A stretch of 64,000 bases of DNA from the NCBI GenBank assembly GCA_030248065.1, contig JASAMV010001370.1, positions 62,001 through 126,000 of the forward strand. The letters are read 5' to 3'. This document shows positions 1 to 13,109 of this stretch, piece after piece. The position numbers and the translations under genes were made by a program. A model generated the notes under the pieces. It was not told the DNA's origin, ran no database searches, and saw only the letters and a list, made by a program, of their open reading frames with translations. Position 1 is the stretch's first letter. Every line of letters starts with the position of its first letter. The stretch comes from Rhynchonema sp. JSB1_4 (taxonomy: Eukaryota > Nematoda > Chromadorea > Monhysterida > Xyalidae).

Positions 1-1465
1 AAGTTATCATACTTGTAATCTGAACAGTTCCAGCTGAGTTGCCGATGATCTAAGTGCGAGCGCGTGAGCGTGACGGTGGGTCGAATGTACCGCCACATTA
101 GCTCGAGCAGTGCTTCCGAATCCAACATGGCATCCGTATCATTTTCGTGTCTGTTTTGTCCGAGCTGCGCCCATTTCTGCAGAAATTCTCGCGAGAACGG
201 CGTATTCCGCACAATGTAGTTGCCGGGAGAGAGTTGCGGATAGAGGAACTTCTCATAAAACACCATCTCGATCGTTTTGGGGGCGACAAATTCGTGTAGG
301 CATCGATCCGGATTGACGATACCCGTGTCAGCGTCCAGCACAAACAACCACTCGATGTCGGGCCGATGTGCGAGCGTGTACGCCACTGCGCAGTGTCTGC
401 GGAAGTGAATCTGCAAAAGGTTGTTCTTTGATGTCCTCCACCTCTCTGGTTCCGAATCGATGGTTCCAGAATTTAGACGCAAAATATATTGAATTCAGAA
501 AACCGCCGGCGTTGTGTACATGTACTGTATTTGGTTGCAACAACGAACACAATTCTTGGGTTTTGTAAACTTGGCAAATAATGATGTATCAAGAAAAAAT
601 CACTTGTCGTCTCTAAAATGGCTTAGAAATTTCGTGATAGATCCATAGTGCTTAAACAGCAAAAATTTTGATCTATTATGATCTTTTGTGCAAAGCGCGT
701 CCACCAGATGCCAGCGCAAATGTCATGATCTTCCAGTTTCGCCCAGCGCATCCCAAACCCACGTCCGTGCTCCCCCCCAACCTTCGCAATGTGACTGCAT
801 CCGTAATCCGCGTGGTCAATGAACTGATCATGATAGAAGGTCACATGCGGGTAGTCCCAGCGTTGCGCGTAGCACTTCTGTGTCGCCAACGGCGTTTTGT
901 AGTCGAGTTCGCGATCCGGTGTCAGATACGTAAAGATACCTGGCGTAGTTGGCATTTTTGGGGTAAGCGTTAGCTCATAATTATACAGTAAGTGTAGACT
1001 TGACACACTCCAGATTATAGGTTTCGCCTGACCTCACATTTAAAAGTTTACATGTTAGGCAATTGTGTCAACTTTACCTATCGATTTATTGGCGCATTTC
1101 AGATAGTCCGGCTGCTTGCTTGTGGTTGTCTCGGGCGTCAAAGCTGCTCGCTGTCGTTGTTCCTGTGCGTGTCGTTGGGCCAATAATGTTTCGACCACCT
1201 TATCTGGTCCAACGAATCTGTGATTGTCCTTAATTGGCTGCTGGTCCGAATCCAATCGCGCTAATGTTTCAAATGGCTCGGTGGCAAAGTTCCGCCACAT
1301 GAGAGTAATAGCGGTGGCAAATGTACAAGTCGTTATGAAGGTGGTCCACCGACGCCGACTGTGAGACAGCATTGTCTCGTTTTGATTAAAATTATTTTTA
1401 TTTGAACTTTTGTTTGTTTTGTTCCTTTTAGTGTCACTCAATGGCTCAAGTTTAGTTAGTCGCAA
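1..1465 (-). CDS. DUF273-family glycosyltransferase-like type II membrane protein (3' end outside window)
   Basis: Three exons can be joined in frame on the minus strand: 1465 (or 1372)-1078, 939-782 and 410 to beyond position 1. The junctions are ATAG|GTAAAG with CCAG|GTATC (phase 1) and AAG|GTTGGG with GCAG|ATTCAC (phase 0). The start at 1372 is preferred because it places a hydrophobic stretch (TTFITTCTFATAITLMW) about 10 residues from the N-terminus. That arrangement fits a type II signal anchor of a Golgi-lumen enzyme. The start at 1465 would add 31 polar residues. The catalytic-like part holds the DXD-type motif FVLDADTGIVNP, preceded by FRRHCAVAYTL and followed by FYEKFLYPQLSPGNYIVRN. 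This order matches nematode DUF273 proteins, which resemble nucleotide-sugar transferases. The donor sugar and acceptor are not known. The reading frame is still open at position 1, so the C-terminus is missing. Confidence 0.8.
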
Positions 1466-1984
1466 GCAAAACGCAACTGGAACCCGAAACAGCGTGTGCT
1501 GTAGTCGCTGTGAATGTACACACGTGGCTATTGATATTATTTCACTAGCACATCATGGCATTGTCTCATCGCCACTGCATATGACATTGGCTAAATAGAA
1601 GTTGTTGTGTGTCCACTGCATATCAGACAGCTGACACAAAGTCAATGCGTACCTATGTGGCATTAATAACCTGCTTGCTGTGAGCTCTGAAACCCAAATG
1701 CAAGCTTTGTATTCTCGTCCAGGCACGTACACCCAGGGGGAACACACCATGACAGATATGTATGTACTTTTTCGCTAGTCGAAATTAAAAAAAACCAACG
1801 AAATCACATGGTACGGCACAGCCGATCTTGCAGCCCCGATGTACATTCCTTGCATACAATGCAAATACTATACCTCAGACAAAAGTTCCAATGAAGCATA
1901 AACAATAAGAATGCAATAGCGATCTGCAAAAGCAGGCACGCTGATGATATACAAACAAACGATTTGTTTTGAAATGAGATATGT
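1466..1984. promoter_or_regulatory. Divergent intergenic region between the DUF273 gene and calmodulin-like gene A
   Basis: About 0.5 kb separates two divergent start codons, so promoters of both genes should lie here or in unseen 5' exons. No clear TATA box, initiator or repeat was recognised. The assignment rests only on gene orientation. Confidence 0.3.
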
Positions 1985-4836
1985 ATGAAGAAAACACAGC
2001 CTTTCGCTTCTTTCGCCTTATTTTTTGACAATGCCGACATTTTTGAAGTCGACCGTTTAGTGGCAATGAATCTTAGTGCATCCCAATTATCAGGTAAGCA
2101 AAGGGTGGCACCCATGTTAGTTGCACGACAAAGGGTGTTCGGTGTGGCGCAAGCCGCAGTCTGAGTCGCAGCCTAATTGTGGGCGCGACCCAACAAAAAC
2201 GCAACCGATGTTCTTGTTCAACGCCCTCTTGTTCAACTTGTTGAGTTTTTGGAGGAATTTGTGCGCTTTGTGTGCCTCGTGTGCTTTGTGTGCCTCGTGT
2301 GCTTGGTGTGCCTCGTGTGCTTTGTGTGCCTCGTGTGCTTTGTGTGCCTTGTGTGCTTTGTGTGCCTCGTGTGATTTGTGCGCCTCGTATGCTTTGTGTG
2401 CCTCGTGTGCCTCGTGTGCCTCGTATGCTTTGTGTGCCTCATGTGCCTCGTGTGATTCGTGTGCCTCGTGTGCTTTGTGTGCCTCATGTGCCACGTATGC
2501 TTTATGTGCCTCATGTGCCTCGTGTGTTTTGTGTGCATAGTGTGCTTTGTGTGCCTGGTGTGCTTTGTGTTCCTCGTGTGATTTGTGCGCCTCGTGTGCT
2601 TTATGTGCCTCGTATGCTTTGTGTGCCTCATGTGCCTCGTGTGATTTGTGCGCCTCGTGTGCTTTTTGTGCCTCGTATGCTTTGTGTGCCTCATGTGCCT
2701 CGTGTGATTTGTGCGCCTCGTATGCTTTGTATGCCTCGTGTGCCTCGTATGCTTTGCGTGCCTCATGTGCCTCGTGTGATTTGTGCGCCTCGTGTGCTTT
2801 GTGTGCCTCGTGTGCCTCGTATGCTTTTTGTGCCTCATGCGCTCGTGTGATTTTGTGCGCCTCGTGTGCTTTATATGGTTTGTGTGATTTGTGTGCCTCG
2901 TTTGCTTTGTGGTGCCTCGCAAAAGTTATTATTTGGTGTTTGTTTGTGAATCTCCCAAACCTCAACCCCCAATGTCTCACTGTTGTCCTTTATCTGTTGT
3001 TGCAGACGGGATAGGTTATGTATATGGTGTTACAGCAGACGTGTCAGCGGACTGAAAGTAGACTACCTTCACGCTGGTCAAATTAGTGGCATCAGCAAAC
3101 GCGAATAACGCTAAATTTAGAAAAAATGTGCCGTGACCAGAGATCCGACATCCGATCACCCAGTTTGCCGAATATCATCTTTTGTGTCATCATAATACAT
3201 CGCTATGCCGACTCAATGTCAAACCCAAGTCACACGCTCCCCCGACCACCCTCGCCGGCCGGGTGCCAAAAATAAAATGCATACGACCCCATCCGATCTT
3301 CCGATGCAGATTTGCGCGACGCGTTCTGCGTTTTCGATCGCAACGGTGATGGAACGATTTCGACGAACGAATTGGGTCAGGTGCTACGATCGTTGGGACA
3401 AAATCCAACCGAACAGGAACTGGACACCATAATCAATGATGTTGACATTGATGGTTGGTTATACACGATGATTAGCGTTACAGATGCAGTACACCTTTTT
3501 TGTAGGATGATTTTTTAAATGTGGCGTTCTGTACGTGGAGAGACAATTTTTGTACTTTTCTTGGCACCAAGTTTGAGCATACATAATGATACATCACTTT
3601 CACATTTGGCGAGCAAGTCTTGATCGCTTCTCGTTAATAAATTTCATTGGAAGAAACTTGCATAATGATGAGATTCTGAGGCCAAACATATGCAAGCAAA
3701 TAAACAGAGGCGAAATAACCGTGGACTTAGTCGAATGGCGCCTACATACATACATATCTGTCAAAAAAACTTTCTGTTGTTCCATTTCGTACCCACAGGC
3801 AGCGGTAGCATCGACTTCGATGAGTTCATTGTGCTGATGTCACGCAAGCTGCACGAGTCAACCACCGAGGAGGACATCAAAGAAGCGTTCAGGGTTAGTG
3901 GAACGAGAAATAAATCTGGAACCACAACACGGTGTGCTGGTACTCCATTAAGTGTTCCTCTTGCCAGAACCGCGAGCGTGAAACCAACACGCGTATATAT
4001 TTTTTTGGGCTATGCGTGGTGTCACACCTGGTGCATTCTCACTGACGATGACCTGGTGCACTCCGGCCTGTGGCAGCAAGTTGAAACGAGCGCAAGCACA
4101 AAAACCCGCTGCTTTTGTGCCTAAATCGTACAATTAGTCGGTGCTCTGACTCCAGCCCGCCACGAGTACAGAACGCTAGACCGTCGCTATGAAGGAGGTT
4201 AAACTGTGCGCACTATACTACTAAAACAGGAAGACGTATGTATGTATGTCTGTGGCCCCCTCCCTCGGGGGCACGGTTCAATTTTCACGGGTAGCTTTGG
4301 GTACGCTAACGGGTCTTCGGGGGGGGGGTTGGTGGCACGGCACGGGCGCGGCTCTGTAGCCGGGCCGTAGACACGGGTCCCGTCCACAAAACAGCTAAAT
4401 TTGTTCTCAAAATCCATCCGCCAAGGCATTCGACCGGACCGGCTGTGGATTTGTGACCGCCGATGAGCTGGAGCACGTGATGCTGGTGTTCGGGGAGGAC
4501 AAATTGACATTCGACGAAATCAAGGCAGCAGTACGCGAGGCGGACACACTACGCGATGGCACCGTTAGCTATGAGGGTTGGTGGTTTGGGGGACCGGCGA
4601 CTCTGACGGTAAGGGTGGTAGGTATATGACCTCACTGACGGCTCGTTTTATCGGGCGGCCGTGGTTGTCCGGTATTTGGGCCGCAGGACTATAGTACTCA
4701 GTTCTTCGGTTGCCCTCACAAAGTCCTGAGCGATAAAGGTCACCAACAAATGAGAATCACAAAAATTAAAAGTAGTTTTTTTACATTTATAGGCTTCCGA
4801 AAGTTGATGTCATCAAGCGGTGTCGAAGGATCCTGA
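1985..4836 (+). CDS. Calmodulin-like EF-hand protein A
   Basis: Five exons join in frame: 1985 (or 2066)-2093, 3310-3453, 3799-3893, 4426-4576 and 4793-4836 (TGA). Starting at ATG 2066 gives 153 residues, close to calmodulin's 149. Starting at ATG 1985 adds 27 residues. The N-terminus [19 protein letters not shown] aligns with the classic calmodulin opening (LTEEQIAEFKEAFSLFD). EF-hand 1 ([12 protein letters not shown]) and EF-hand 2 ([12 protein letters not shown]) keep the residues needed to bind calcium. EF-hand 3 ([12 protein letters not shown]) has Thr and Cys at loop positions 3 and 5. EF-hand 4 ([12 protein letters not shown]) lacks the Glu at position 12, so the C-lobe probably binds calcium poorly. 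The C-terminus ends in SSSGVEGS instead of calmodulin's MTSK-like end. Gene B downstream is a tandem paralogue with the same intron phases. The role is probably that of a calcium sensor, with unknown partner. Confidence 0.85.
2260..2920. repeat. 9-bp minisatellite in intron 1 of calmodulin-like gene A
   Basis: About 70 head-to-tail copies of the 9-mer TGC(C/T)T(C/T)GTG, mostly alternating TGCTTTGTG and TGCCTCGTG, with scattered point changes. Because the unit is a multiple of three, several frames on both strands stay open. The minus frame would read as His-Glu/Lys-Ala repeats. Its position inside an intron of gene A argues against coding. Confidence 0.9.
3045..3176. mobile_element. Half copy of the GATATCAAAC foldback element in intron 1 of gene A
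   Basis: The stretch runs from an ACGCTGGTCAAATTAGTGGC-like core to an ATCCGATCACCCAGTTTGCCGAATATC end. It matches the right half of the full elements at 5890-6130 and 11725-11976. The left arm is not recognisable. It lies 130 bp upstream of the EF1 exon, in the intron matching the one that carries the copy in gene B. Confidence 0.6.
4212..4387. mobile_element. Decayed mini-Helitron copy in intron 3 of gene A
   Basis: The sequence starts ACTATACTACTAAAACAGG, shares the internal GGCCCCCTCCCTCGG and TTTTCACGGGTAG blocks, and ends with the ACGGGTCCCGT hairpin seen in the intact copy at 7226-7385. Here the terminal CTAG has become CCAC and a poly-G stretch has expanded at 4319-4328. Confidence 0.65.
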
Positions 4837-5431
4837 ACCATGGAATACGAGCAGTGTGCAGTAGTCTCCATCCTTTCTGTGCTGGTGGTTGGTACCGGGC
4901 GCTGTCAAAAAACGGCTGTATGGTGTGTGCCACAACTTTCTTTACAAACACGGGTGTCCTTGATCTTTTGCTTCCGCATAAAAATAGAAAATAATGTGAT
5001 TCTAGTGATAACCATGTTATTTTCTCTACTTTACCGCATACTCAAGATTCAGAGCCACATGCGGCCAGCTGTTCTGTGTAATCATAGCCGCCGGGCACTG
5101 TTCGCTTGCTTGTGCGCACAAGGGTGTTTTACGTGGGTGCTGGTTATTATGGGATGGTTGGCACGGAGAAAGTGCGTCTTTCGTTTGTGAATAAAAAAGG
5201 CACCGCTGCGGTTGACAGGCGTAAATGGAAAATAAGTTGCATGTTATTTATAGCAAGTTGGCAGGCAATGGAACGCAAGCATTGGGAATTTTGAAAAGCG
5301 TTGGTGCATGATTTGTCAGCGCGAATTTCGGTTTCCGGTTTTTTGCACCTAACCAACTGCTATGCTGATCCGGGTAACTTTTTGAATCCGTTCGTTTGTT
5401 GTCACTGATTGACTACACGCGTTCACGCACA
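4837..5431 (+). other. 3' flank of gene A and 5' flank of gene B
   Basis: This stretch holds the probable 3' UTR of gene A, with a candidate AATAAA polyadenylation signal at 5190-5195, followed by the upstream region of gene B. No further exon, TATA box or transposon was recognised. The spacing of about 0.6 kb between stop and start fits simple tandem genes. Confidence 0.45.
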
Positions 5432-8406
<2,975 letters not shown>

Positions 8407-8701
8407 TCGCATGATTCGTGGATTCATGAATCTGGATTCCTTGCTGACTTGGTCGAACATGAAAAAGGCCCGATGATTCAACTTTATCTTACGCATTCGC
8501 ATTACATGATGCAGTGTTTGAATCCGAATGAAAATATAAATGCATTGTACCTACTGTATTGTGTTCTTCGTTTGATTTTCCCACACTGCAGTAAAACGTT
8601 GGGCACACGTACGTACAGGCACGTGTACGCCTTGGCAAGCACAGCGTTGAAGCAGCTACTGTACATGGTCTAAATGCTATATACAGTGCATACCAAGATG
8701 T

Positions 8702-9036
8702 TATAGTCCAACCACGAGCTCATAACACTCTTTAAAGCTCGCCTGGCGAACCAAAAAACACCGACACTTTCAAACAAAAAAAAACAGAGATGATGACAAG
8801 TTCCAGCTGGCTGACCTCAATTTGTTGCGTGCTTACGCGAACAGCAACGTCGTTCAACACACAAATGTTTTGGGAGTCAAAAGGGAATTTACGCACCGAG
8901 GTGGAGAGCGTGTTTTTAAAAAACACATGCGTTTCTCTTTCTTTCATTTCCGAAATACGTGGAACCGGAACATTATTGGATCCGCACAAAGTCAACTTCA
9001 AAATAAGTCGTCTCATGAGTTCGTGGCTGGACTATA
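8702..9036. mobile_element. TATAGTCC-family foldback element, copy 1
   Basis: The termini are TATAGTCCAACCACGAGCTCAT on the left and ATGAGTTCGTGGCTGGACTATA on the right, an imperfect inverted repeat with possible TA target duplication. The arms continue inward with mismatches. Related copies are at 12313-12643 and 52469-52637. It lies downstream of gene B and has no transposase frame. Confidence 0.7.
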
Positions 9037-9217
9037 CGTCCATGCGATAGGCACAGCAAATCAGTGCAATTGTACTTCAAATGCAGATGTTGGGTGATGG
9101 CGTGGAGCGGTTTGAGACTACTGTCTCGTGCCCAACACTTTCCACCAGAATACCGACGCGTCAAGCAGACAAAAAAATCAGATTTGAAAGCCAGAAACGT
9201 ACCAGTCAGTAGGCGGG

Positions 9218-9493
9218 CGGGCAATCGAGCAAAGCACATTTGAGCAACACCACTTTAAGCAAGTGTAAAAGAGCATAGTCCAAAAGAGCAGAACCTAAAA
9301 ACGAATAGGCCTAAGCCTAAGCCTTAGCCCAAACACAAAACTAATCTTAAGTGTAAGCTTAAGCCCAAGCCTAAGCCTGATACCAAAATTAGCCTAAGCC
9401 ATTGGAACAAAATAAGGGCTCTGCTCTTTTGGCCCTGCCCTTTTTCACTTGCTCAAAGTTGTCTTCCTCACATGTGCTTTGCTCAATTGCCCG
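9218..9493. mobile_element. hAT-like foldback element with telomere-like core, copy 1
   Basis: Inverted ends of about 70 bp run from CGGGCAATCGAGCAAAGCAC on the left to GTGCTTTGCTCAATTGCCCG on the right. The core holds several imperfect GCCTAA units (9308-9405). ACCAGTCA occurs on both sides (9201-9208 and 9496-9503), an 8-bp target duplication as expected for hAT elements, although a few bases separate it from the arms. A second copy is at 53944-54247. Confidence 0.7.
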
Positions 9494-9554
9494 GCCACCA
9501 GTCAATATTAGGTAACATGGATTATGCGGTTAGGTAACCGTGGGCAGTCATGGC

Positions 9555-11519
9555 ATGCGTGTACAAATATCAGTGTTGGCTTTTGTATTATTCCCTGCCT
9601 GCCCACAAGTGGGCTCATCTTTGATGAGTGTAAGTATACAGTTGAAATTTACGCATTTGAAACAGTTGCTGTTGCAACGACCACCGCAATACAGAACATG
9701 CCTAAAGCTAAAAAAATCAGGATATTATTCTTTCAGCTCCGAATACAAGTATATCGCAACATATTACGCCAAAGTCGATTATCGCCCTTTTTTACAAAAC
9801 ATATCGATATTAAATGATGGTTTGATAATACGAAATTTCGCTGAATCACCATGAAAGTCGACATTGACTCGCTTTTGCCGGAAATATATTTGGTTGTGCA
9901 GCTGGTTGTTTGCGCTCGAGGCGAAAACGAGACAAAAACAGAGCGTTAGAGAAACATAAATTGTTTATTTTATTCCAGAACATACATGTACCAGATCAGC
10001 TATGTATATTTATCCGTGAAACCCCAAAAAAGCAGTTTCAGTTTACAGTCTCTATTTCACTGATCTGATTTTATTTGCAGCCGACCGATGCGCCCCAACG
10101 GGATACACGGTGCATCAAACCAAACTGACGTACGGCAAGGCGGAGCAAATATGTTCGCGGTACAAAGGGCATCGGATTCTGCATTCGAAAGGTGTGGGGT
10201 CAGATGATGGTGTCAGAAGGATTTGAAAGTTCTTCCTTGGCAGTGCGTGGCCACAATTTTAGCGCGACCTTAGGAAATAGGAAATCTTTTACGTGTTAAA
10301 ACTATTTTTTTAGGAAATTTGGGACAGAAATAGGAAATAGGAAATCGTGGGCCGCGCTAAGGCGTAGCCTACCAAGAAGCGCAATGTTGTAGATGGTTCA
10401 CTTCGAAATTAAGCGTATTGTCCATGAGCCGTACCAATCTTGCGGGCACAGGCTTGGCATATATGGATTTGTGTCGCAAATTTTGGCTGAGCGTGTCCAA
10501 TAGCAAATCTATTGTTAGTGTTGGCGCACGAATTCTAGCCCGCCTAACAGTCGTTCCCCAGCACTAAATGAACACCTTTTACGCTGGCCGAAATTAATCC
10601 GCCAACTCTATCACTAAATACAGCTCAACCAAACTTTGTCCAAATCCATACCAAGTCTATGTGCAAGCAAAGTTGACACCGCCCAATATTGGCACTCATT
10701 CCCCCTTCCCCAACACCTATCTAACCAGCAACACACTACCCCGCATATATACATAGCAATAACCAAATTCAATCTCGTGTCGGTCTCGCATTTCGGATTT
10801 GGCCAGATTAAGCGCATTCGGAAATGTTTCAAGCGTCTAGCATTTGATCAACAGGAAAGTTCTTCCTGGACAACACTGACCCGTCACCTTTACGCTCGCG
10901 TAATTCCCAACAGCGGAAAAACTTCCGAATGCATCAAACGAAAATCTGGTTGTACAAAAATCTAGTCGGACCCCAAGCCGACGTTGATGTTCACTACCGG
11001 TGGACTACTATGGGTGGACACTTAGGATCCTTATCCAGAGTCGCTACCCGAACCCGAGCGTGCCCAGATCCGCGACTTTGATTGCGCCAAGCAATACTGG
11101 GTTGAGGCCGATCAACCGAAGAACGCAAAACGTCGTCTGTGTCAGACGGGATCTGTGAATGAGAAAAGCGCCGAACACGAGGTCACTTGTGATCAGGTCG
11201 GTCTGAGAAATGTTTCAAACCGACACATATTATTTCGAATTCCCTGGACATACATTAGCTGGCAGTTTTATGCTGGATAAGCAAGCCTCAGCTTAAGCCT
11301 TATTTGTCAAATCCCATCCTCTTTCGCACGCAGGTGTTCTGTTTCGTGTGCGTGCAGTGCGGTGACGTCAACAGCAGTAATGAAACATCAACTACCGTAG
11401 TGCAATGGCCACCGTACGTACTTTTTGTCCTGCTCATCATATCACTGCTTGTGCTCATGCTCGTTGTGCTGTATCTGCTGTACAAACGCAGCAAACAGGG
11501 CAGTTGGGATGCCGCGTGA
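9555..11519 (+). CDS. C-type-lectin-like single-pass membrane protein
   Basis: Probable exons are 9555-9629 (signal peptide MRVQISVLAFVLFPAC, donor GTAAGT), 10081-10191, 10452-10513, 10914-10964, 11026-11196 and 11334-11519 (TGA). The exons from 10081 onward join in frame. The link to the signal exon is a phase mismatch and needs a further small exon. The lectin-like fold is read from CAPTGYTVHQTKLTYGKAEQIC, then GHRILHSKG, FWLSVSN, DFDCAKQYW, RRLC, and finally VTCDQVFCFVCVQC. The calcium/sugar motifs EPN or QPD and WND are absent, so classic calcium-dependent sugar binding is not expected. After the domain, VLFVLLIISLLVLMLVVLYLL forms a transmembrane helix with a short basic tail (YKRSKQGSWDAA). 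The 61-nt intron 10965-11025 is inferred, because reading through would change frame. A polyadenylation signal lies at 11695-11700. Confidence 0.65.
10256..10360. repeat. Possible small foldback element in the lectin gene
   Basis: TTAGCGCGACC on the left faces GGCCGCGCTAA on the right, enclosing repeated AGGAAATAGGAAATC blocks. It lies in the intron between two lectin exons. The inverted ends are short and no second copy was found. Confidence 0.35.
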
Positions 11520-11694
11520 AACATCAAGTCCGTTAGACGTGACACCTTTTATTTGAAAAAAAAAATGAGGAAGTCTGTCCCCTTTATGGTGAACCTCACA
11601 TATAAACAGTAGCAGAACGAAATATTCAATATATATTGTATGTACGAGCGCAGTCACAGTCGAAGAGGGAATGAGCTAGGATACATCGTTCAAG

Positions 11695-11700
11695 AATAAA
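11695..11700 (+). terminator. Polyadenylation signal of the lectin-like gene
   Basis: AATAAA lies 176 bp after the stop codon, on the same strand, with no other gene between. Confidence 0.5.
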
Positions 11701-11724
11701 AACAATATGCGACGCTAAACTTGG

Positions 11725-11976
11725 AGCGATATGAACATCAAACTTGGTGGTCGGATGTGATCCCCTTTGGTCACTCTGGACTTTTTTGAGTTAAGGATAT
11801 TAGTAAATTTAGTAACGCCACTAGTTTGTTCCGGCGTAAAAGATGTTGCCCGACCTATAAAATGAACAACTTACATACAAGCTGGACGAAATTAGTGGGT
11901 CCGGTAAATTTCTGAATATCGTTGATGCGAGCGCAAGTCACATCCGATCCGATCCGATCACAAAGTTTGGTATCGC
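11725..11976. mobile_element. GATATCAAAC foldback element, copy downstream of the lectin gene
   Basis: The left end AGCGATAT...ATCAAACTTGGTGGTCGGATGTGAT faces the right end CACATCCGATCCGATCCGATCACAAAGTTTGGTATCGCT. Inner blocks ACTAGTTTGTTCCGGCGTAAAAG and GCTGGACGAAATTAGTGG also mirror each other. No coding frame. Confidence 0.7.
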
Positions 11977-12058
11977 TGGTTGGCAAGATTAACCGGTCTT
12001 GCAAGACAGAACCAGATCGTGCTGAGCTGACTAACAAGTTTGATGCCGCTCTGTGCTG

Positions 12059-12243
12059 TTAGGGCGAACTTAGGTTAAATCCGGAATCCGGAACTCGGAA
12101 ATAATTTGCATGCAAAAACGCAAAACATTTCTCGGCTCCGGAAATATTTTCGGAAAACGCAAGAATTTACATGCAAAAACAATGCGTTTTCCGGAAATAT
12201 TTTGCGGATTCCGAGTTCCGGATTCAACCTAAGCTCGCCCTAA
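12059..12243. mobile_element. TTAGGGCGA palindromic element
   Basis: This is a nearly complete palindrome. TTAGGGCGAACTTAGGTT at the left end faces AACCTAAGCTCGCCCTAA at the right end. Inside, CCGGAATCCGGAACTCGG is mirrored by CCGAGTTCCGGATT. About 185 bp, no coding capacity, single copy in this window. The TTA/TAA edges may be part of the ends or a target duplication. Confidence 0.75.
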
Positions 12244-12312
12244 AACGCTTAAAGGGGTTCACTATAACGAGGATATACATACAGTATGTAGTAGGTATAG
12301 TTGGGCTAATGG

Positions 12313-12643
12313 TATAGTCCGTCCACCAGCTCATGGCACTTTGTGTTGCTGCTGGCTGGTTTGGTCCCTTCCTCCACGTTCTAATGAAAGAGAAATTGAG
12401 TGTGAGCGATTTTGCAAAAAAACTAAAAAAACAATAAAATGTGTCGAAAACGATTGAATTCGATCAAATTTAAAATTAAATTAAATTAAAATCTATAAAA
12501 CACGTCGATTTCATAAACACAGCAATTTAGGAGCAAAAATAATTTTTTTCGGAAACTCAATTTCTCTTTCATTAGAACGTGGAGGAAGGGAACAAGTCGG
12601 CCAGCAGCAACACAAAGTGCCATGAGCTGGTGGACGGACTATA
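12313..12643. mobile_element. TATAGTCC-family foldback element, copy 2
   Basis: This is the best preserved member of the family. The left arm TATAGTCCGTCCACCAGCTC continues through CATGGCACTTTGTGTTGCTG. The right arm mirrors it almost perfectly and ends GGTGGACGGACTATA. Further inside, CCTCCACGTTCTAATGAAAG is also mirrored. The centre is A-rich, with no transposase. Confidence 0.85.
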
Positions 12644-12885
12644 CAGTCGTCAACTGACGTGGTCTACTCTCGTAGTCAAGTCAAGCAGCCCTAAGTGAGC
12701 GAGTGAATTAAAAACATGAGGATGACAAGAGTCGAAGATCTGAGTTGACGGCAGTGCTAAAGGTCAGATATAGTTGGGCTTAGATATTGCTAAAATTGTG
12801 ATGGTTTGCAAACTTCATGTATTATTACGGTGCTGCTTTACTGTGTTTATTCCACAACTCTATTATTATTCCGTGGCATTAATAA

Positions 12886-12891
12886 TTTATT
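12886..12891 (-). terminator. Candidate polyadenylation signal of the secreted-protein gene
   Basis: AATAAA on the minus strand about 220 bp after the stop codon at 13110. A second one lies at 12846-12851. Confidence 0.4.
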
Positions 12892-13109
12892 TTAAGTACC
12901 AAGTACCAGGTATGTTTTGTCTTGTGAGGTTGTGCATTAATTAAATTGTAAAAATAAGATTCGACCACAACATTTCCAGCAAAACATGAAGGATACGAAC
13001 GATACCGTATGACATTGACATGTGATTTCACACAAAGCATTGGTGTTCTTGAAATCATTACAAAATCACATGGGCCTTGAAGAGCTATATTATTGCCAAT
13101 GCTCACTTT

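Noticed and set aside
2117..2980. 287-codon minus frame of His-Ala repeats
   Set aside because: It is made of the 9-bp minisatellite, several other frames are equally open, and it lies in an intron of the calmodulin-like gene on the other strand.
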